Source of the DNA: Verrucomicrobiales bacterium
GTDB taxonomy: Bacteria > Verrucomicrobiota > Verrucomicrobiia > Verrucomicrobiales > V1-33
Length of the DNA stretch: 7,135 bases
NCBI GenBank assembly: GCA_023253575.1
Contig: JALRGB010000399.1
Span: 1-7,135, forward strand
Direction: 5' to 3'
The notes under the pieces are model-generated. The model was not told the origin of the DNA. It ran no database searches and worked only from the letters and a program-made list of their open reading frames with translations. Shown one piece after another: positions 6,801 through 7,135 of the stretch. The position numbers were made by a program, and so were the translations under genes. Every line of letters begins with the position of its first letter. Position 1 is the stretch's first letter.

Positions 6801-6950
6801 CTCCCCAATCTCCACGTCTCGACGAAATACCACCGCTTCGGGAACTGCCCCCCCGTCGCCCTCCGCCCAAATCCACTGCGGCGCCGCCTCCGCAGGGACA
6901 CCCAGAACAGCCGTCGCCACCGCGACCCAATACATCAGTTGTGTATCCAT
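3894..6950 (-). CDS. Secreted propeller dehydrogenase-like / helical-repeat / cytochrome c fusion (PVC type)
   Basis: A 1018-aa exported protein whose architecture I recognise from Planctomycetota and Verrucomicrobiota (putative membrane-bound dehydrogenase plus Pirellula/Verrucomicrobium heme-binding domain). Residues 1-23 are a signal peptide with likely cleavage at AEA-AP. Residues 24-120 form a beta-sandwich of the galactose-binding-like kind (PQWIWAEG, ADNAATVFINGKEV). Residues 180-540 form a propeller related to glucose/sorbosone dehydrogenases (TDPKGRIIAGDQYGSIYRL, GGEHGPHSV, FRNQFDI), with an EF-hand-like loop DEDDDG at 280-285 and E291. Residues 555-830 are helical, probably HEAT-like. 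Residues 855-1016 are cytochrome c: CSTCH at 885-889 binds heme, and a Met in SMMPPGLM (983-990) is the likely axial ligand. It probably oxidises an unknown, perhaps sugar-like, substrate in the periplasm and passes electrons to the heme. The start is ATG 6950, with AGGA at 6965-6962 on minus, 11 nt upstream; ATG 6935 is also possible. Reading frame is intact. Confidence 0.95.
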   Translation of the reverse strand: MDTQLMYWVAVATAVLGVPAEAAPQWIWAEGDGGAVPEAVVFRRDVEIGEGVKRAVLKVAADNAATVFINGKEVLQSRSWSEPSQANVVAHLKPGRNEVRIEASNEANSAAGLAVALTLTGEDKVKTVIESGDGWAVSVGGSAVFKPVVVLGAMGMEPWGNVFDAPRAEQAVIAAEAVQTLPGFKAELIYTVPKDQEGSWVSMTTDPKGRIIAGDQYGSIYRLQPPAVGGTIDPAATVVEKLGTTIGGAHGLLWAFDSLYVIVSERPTAKSEPGLWRLRDEDDDGVFEKEEHLLRLDGGGEHGPHSVILSPDGTSLFIACGNHTKPPGKIDASRDAGVRAEDHLLPRMWDANGHAAGITAPGGYVIKTDPEGRQVELFCSGFRNQFDISINTEGDMYTFDSDMEWDMGAPWYRATRIVHCVSGGDYGWRSGSGKWPAYYPDSLPPTYNVGPGSPTGVTFGTGAKFPAKYQAAFYACDWTYGTMYAVHLQPQGATHTPVVEEFVSGKPLPLTDLLIHPQDGAMYFAIGGRKTQSALYRVVYTGGEKAEPLAHPIISDRKARPEPALRRELEKLHSAPIDGTAAAAVVGKAWPALGDADRFVRYAARVAIERQPVDSWVARLRDESRPLAIIEGCVAMARLSQRPDTQSMILQKLGVLAGAGLSVDQSLAAVRALQLTLIHQGKPDAATTARVIEAVGSRFPAADDMLNRELSQVLIFLGDPAVVAKSLQLMAVARELEGVEAASAQLLARNENYARDVQGTMEGRPNRQQMALAWNLRSATTGWTPELRRQYFAWFPMTKKWRGGNSFHGFIENARKEALANVPEAERATYETLSTKVDEPATLTFTPPTGPGRPYTVDDIMKFAEGRIHGRNFASGKNLYDATACSTCHRFGGDGGGLGPDLTGIGNRYSLRDLLENLIEPSKVISDQYESTQIDLQDGGVIVGRVMKEENGALMVAMNPLAPSDVISVPVTTVATRKPYPISMMPPGLMNRLNEEEVLDLLAYLQSGGNPKDKAFAQ

Positions 6951-6995
6951 AGAAGTCGTAATCCTAACCGTCTCCTCGATTTTGAAAAGCTCCGA

Positions 6996-7133
6996 TCAGA
7001 AGGGGAAAACCTGATGCGGCCACCCAACCACATCCTTCGACACACGGATCTGAAACCGCTTCTTCGCCGCCGGTCTTCTGCTAAAAAAAACTTCGGTGAG
7101 ACGTTCGGCACCGCGACCGGGGTCAGCGACCCC
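6996..7133 (-). other. Open minus frame cut by the right edge; possible 3' end of an upstream gene
   Basis: Minus-strand codons from the right edge stay open for 45 residues to a TGA at 6998-6996, 45 bp before the cytochrome gene's ATG. The tail reads KKRFQIRVSKDVVGWPHQVFPF with mixed composition, plausible for a real C-terminus. However, a plus-strand frame from ATG 7014 (AAGGGG eight nt upstream) is also open to the edge and begins MRPPNHILRHTDL. Both frames cross the inverted repeat at 7119-7133 and an A8/T8 run, so this may instead be intergenic repeat DNA. I cannot choose from 120 bases. Confidence 0.25.
7119..7133. repeat. GGGGTC-AGC-GACCCC inverted repeat at right edge
   Basis: Six perfectly paired bases flank a 3-nt centre. 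The repeat ends two bases before the window edge, so it may extend into a larger element. From memory, short repeats of this kind (GGGTC...GACCC) are scattered between genes in Planctomycetota and Verrucomicrobiota; this cannot be checked from one copy. Confidence 0.5.
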
Positions 7134-7135
7134 AG

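Overview
The window looks like a chromosomal fragment from a high-GC bacterium of the Planctomycetota-Verrucomicrobiota group, most likely Verrucomicrobiota. Two things support this. One is a very large secreted protein (3894-6950, minus) that joins a beta-propeller dehydrogenase-like domain, a helical-repeat region and a C-terminal CxxCH cytochrome domain of the Pirellula/Verrucomicrobium type. The other is a PEP-CTERM protein (1898-2722, plus), a sorting system common in Verrucomicrobiota. The phylum is inferred from gene families; no rRNA or phylogenetic marker is present.

Layout from left to right. The 5' end of an unrecognised minus-strand gene (1-274) runs off the left edge. An AT-rich spacer follows, then tRNA-Leu(CAA) on plus (536-618). 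A minus-strand glycerophosphodiester phosphodiesterase with an export signal (741-1616) comes next. A 281-bp divergent spacer carries an operator-like inverted repeat. The PEP-CTERM protein (1898-2722) and S-methyl-5'-thioadenosine phosphorylase, mtnP (2817-3704), both lie on plus and are separated by a 94-nt spacer that can fold. mtnP converges on the large cytochrome gene across a 189-bp spacer with a pyrimidine-rich tract and a perfect 24-bp palindrome. The last 185 bp lie upstream of the cytochrome gene and hold a GGGGTC/GACCCC inverted repeat and two competing open frames cut by the right edge.

The genes do not form one obvious pathway. Three of the five products are predicted to be exported: the phosphodiesterase (phospholipid headgroup breakdown), the PEP-CTERM protein (surface or matrix) and the multidomain cytochrome (probable periplasmic oxidation of an unknown substrate). 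mtnP is a cytoplasmic housekeeping enzyme of methylthioadenosine salvage. No mobile element, CRISPR array, phage gene or defence cassette is visible, and I see no clear undescribed multi-gene system. The most interesting non-coding signal is the mtnP leader: a 10-bp helix lies directly beside the Shine-Dalgarno sequence, and mutually exclusive pairings could hide or free it.
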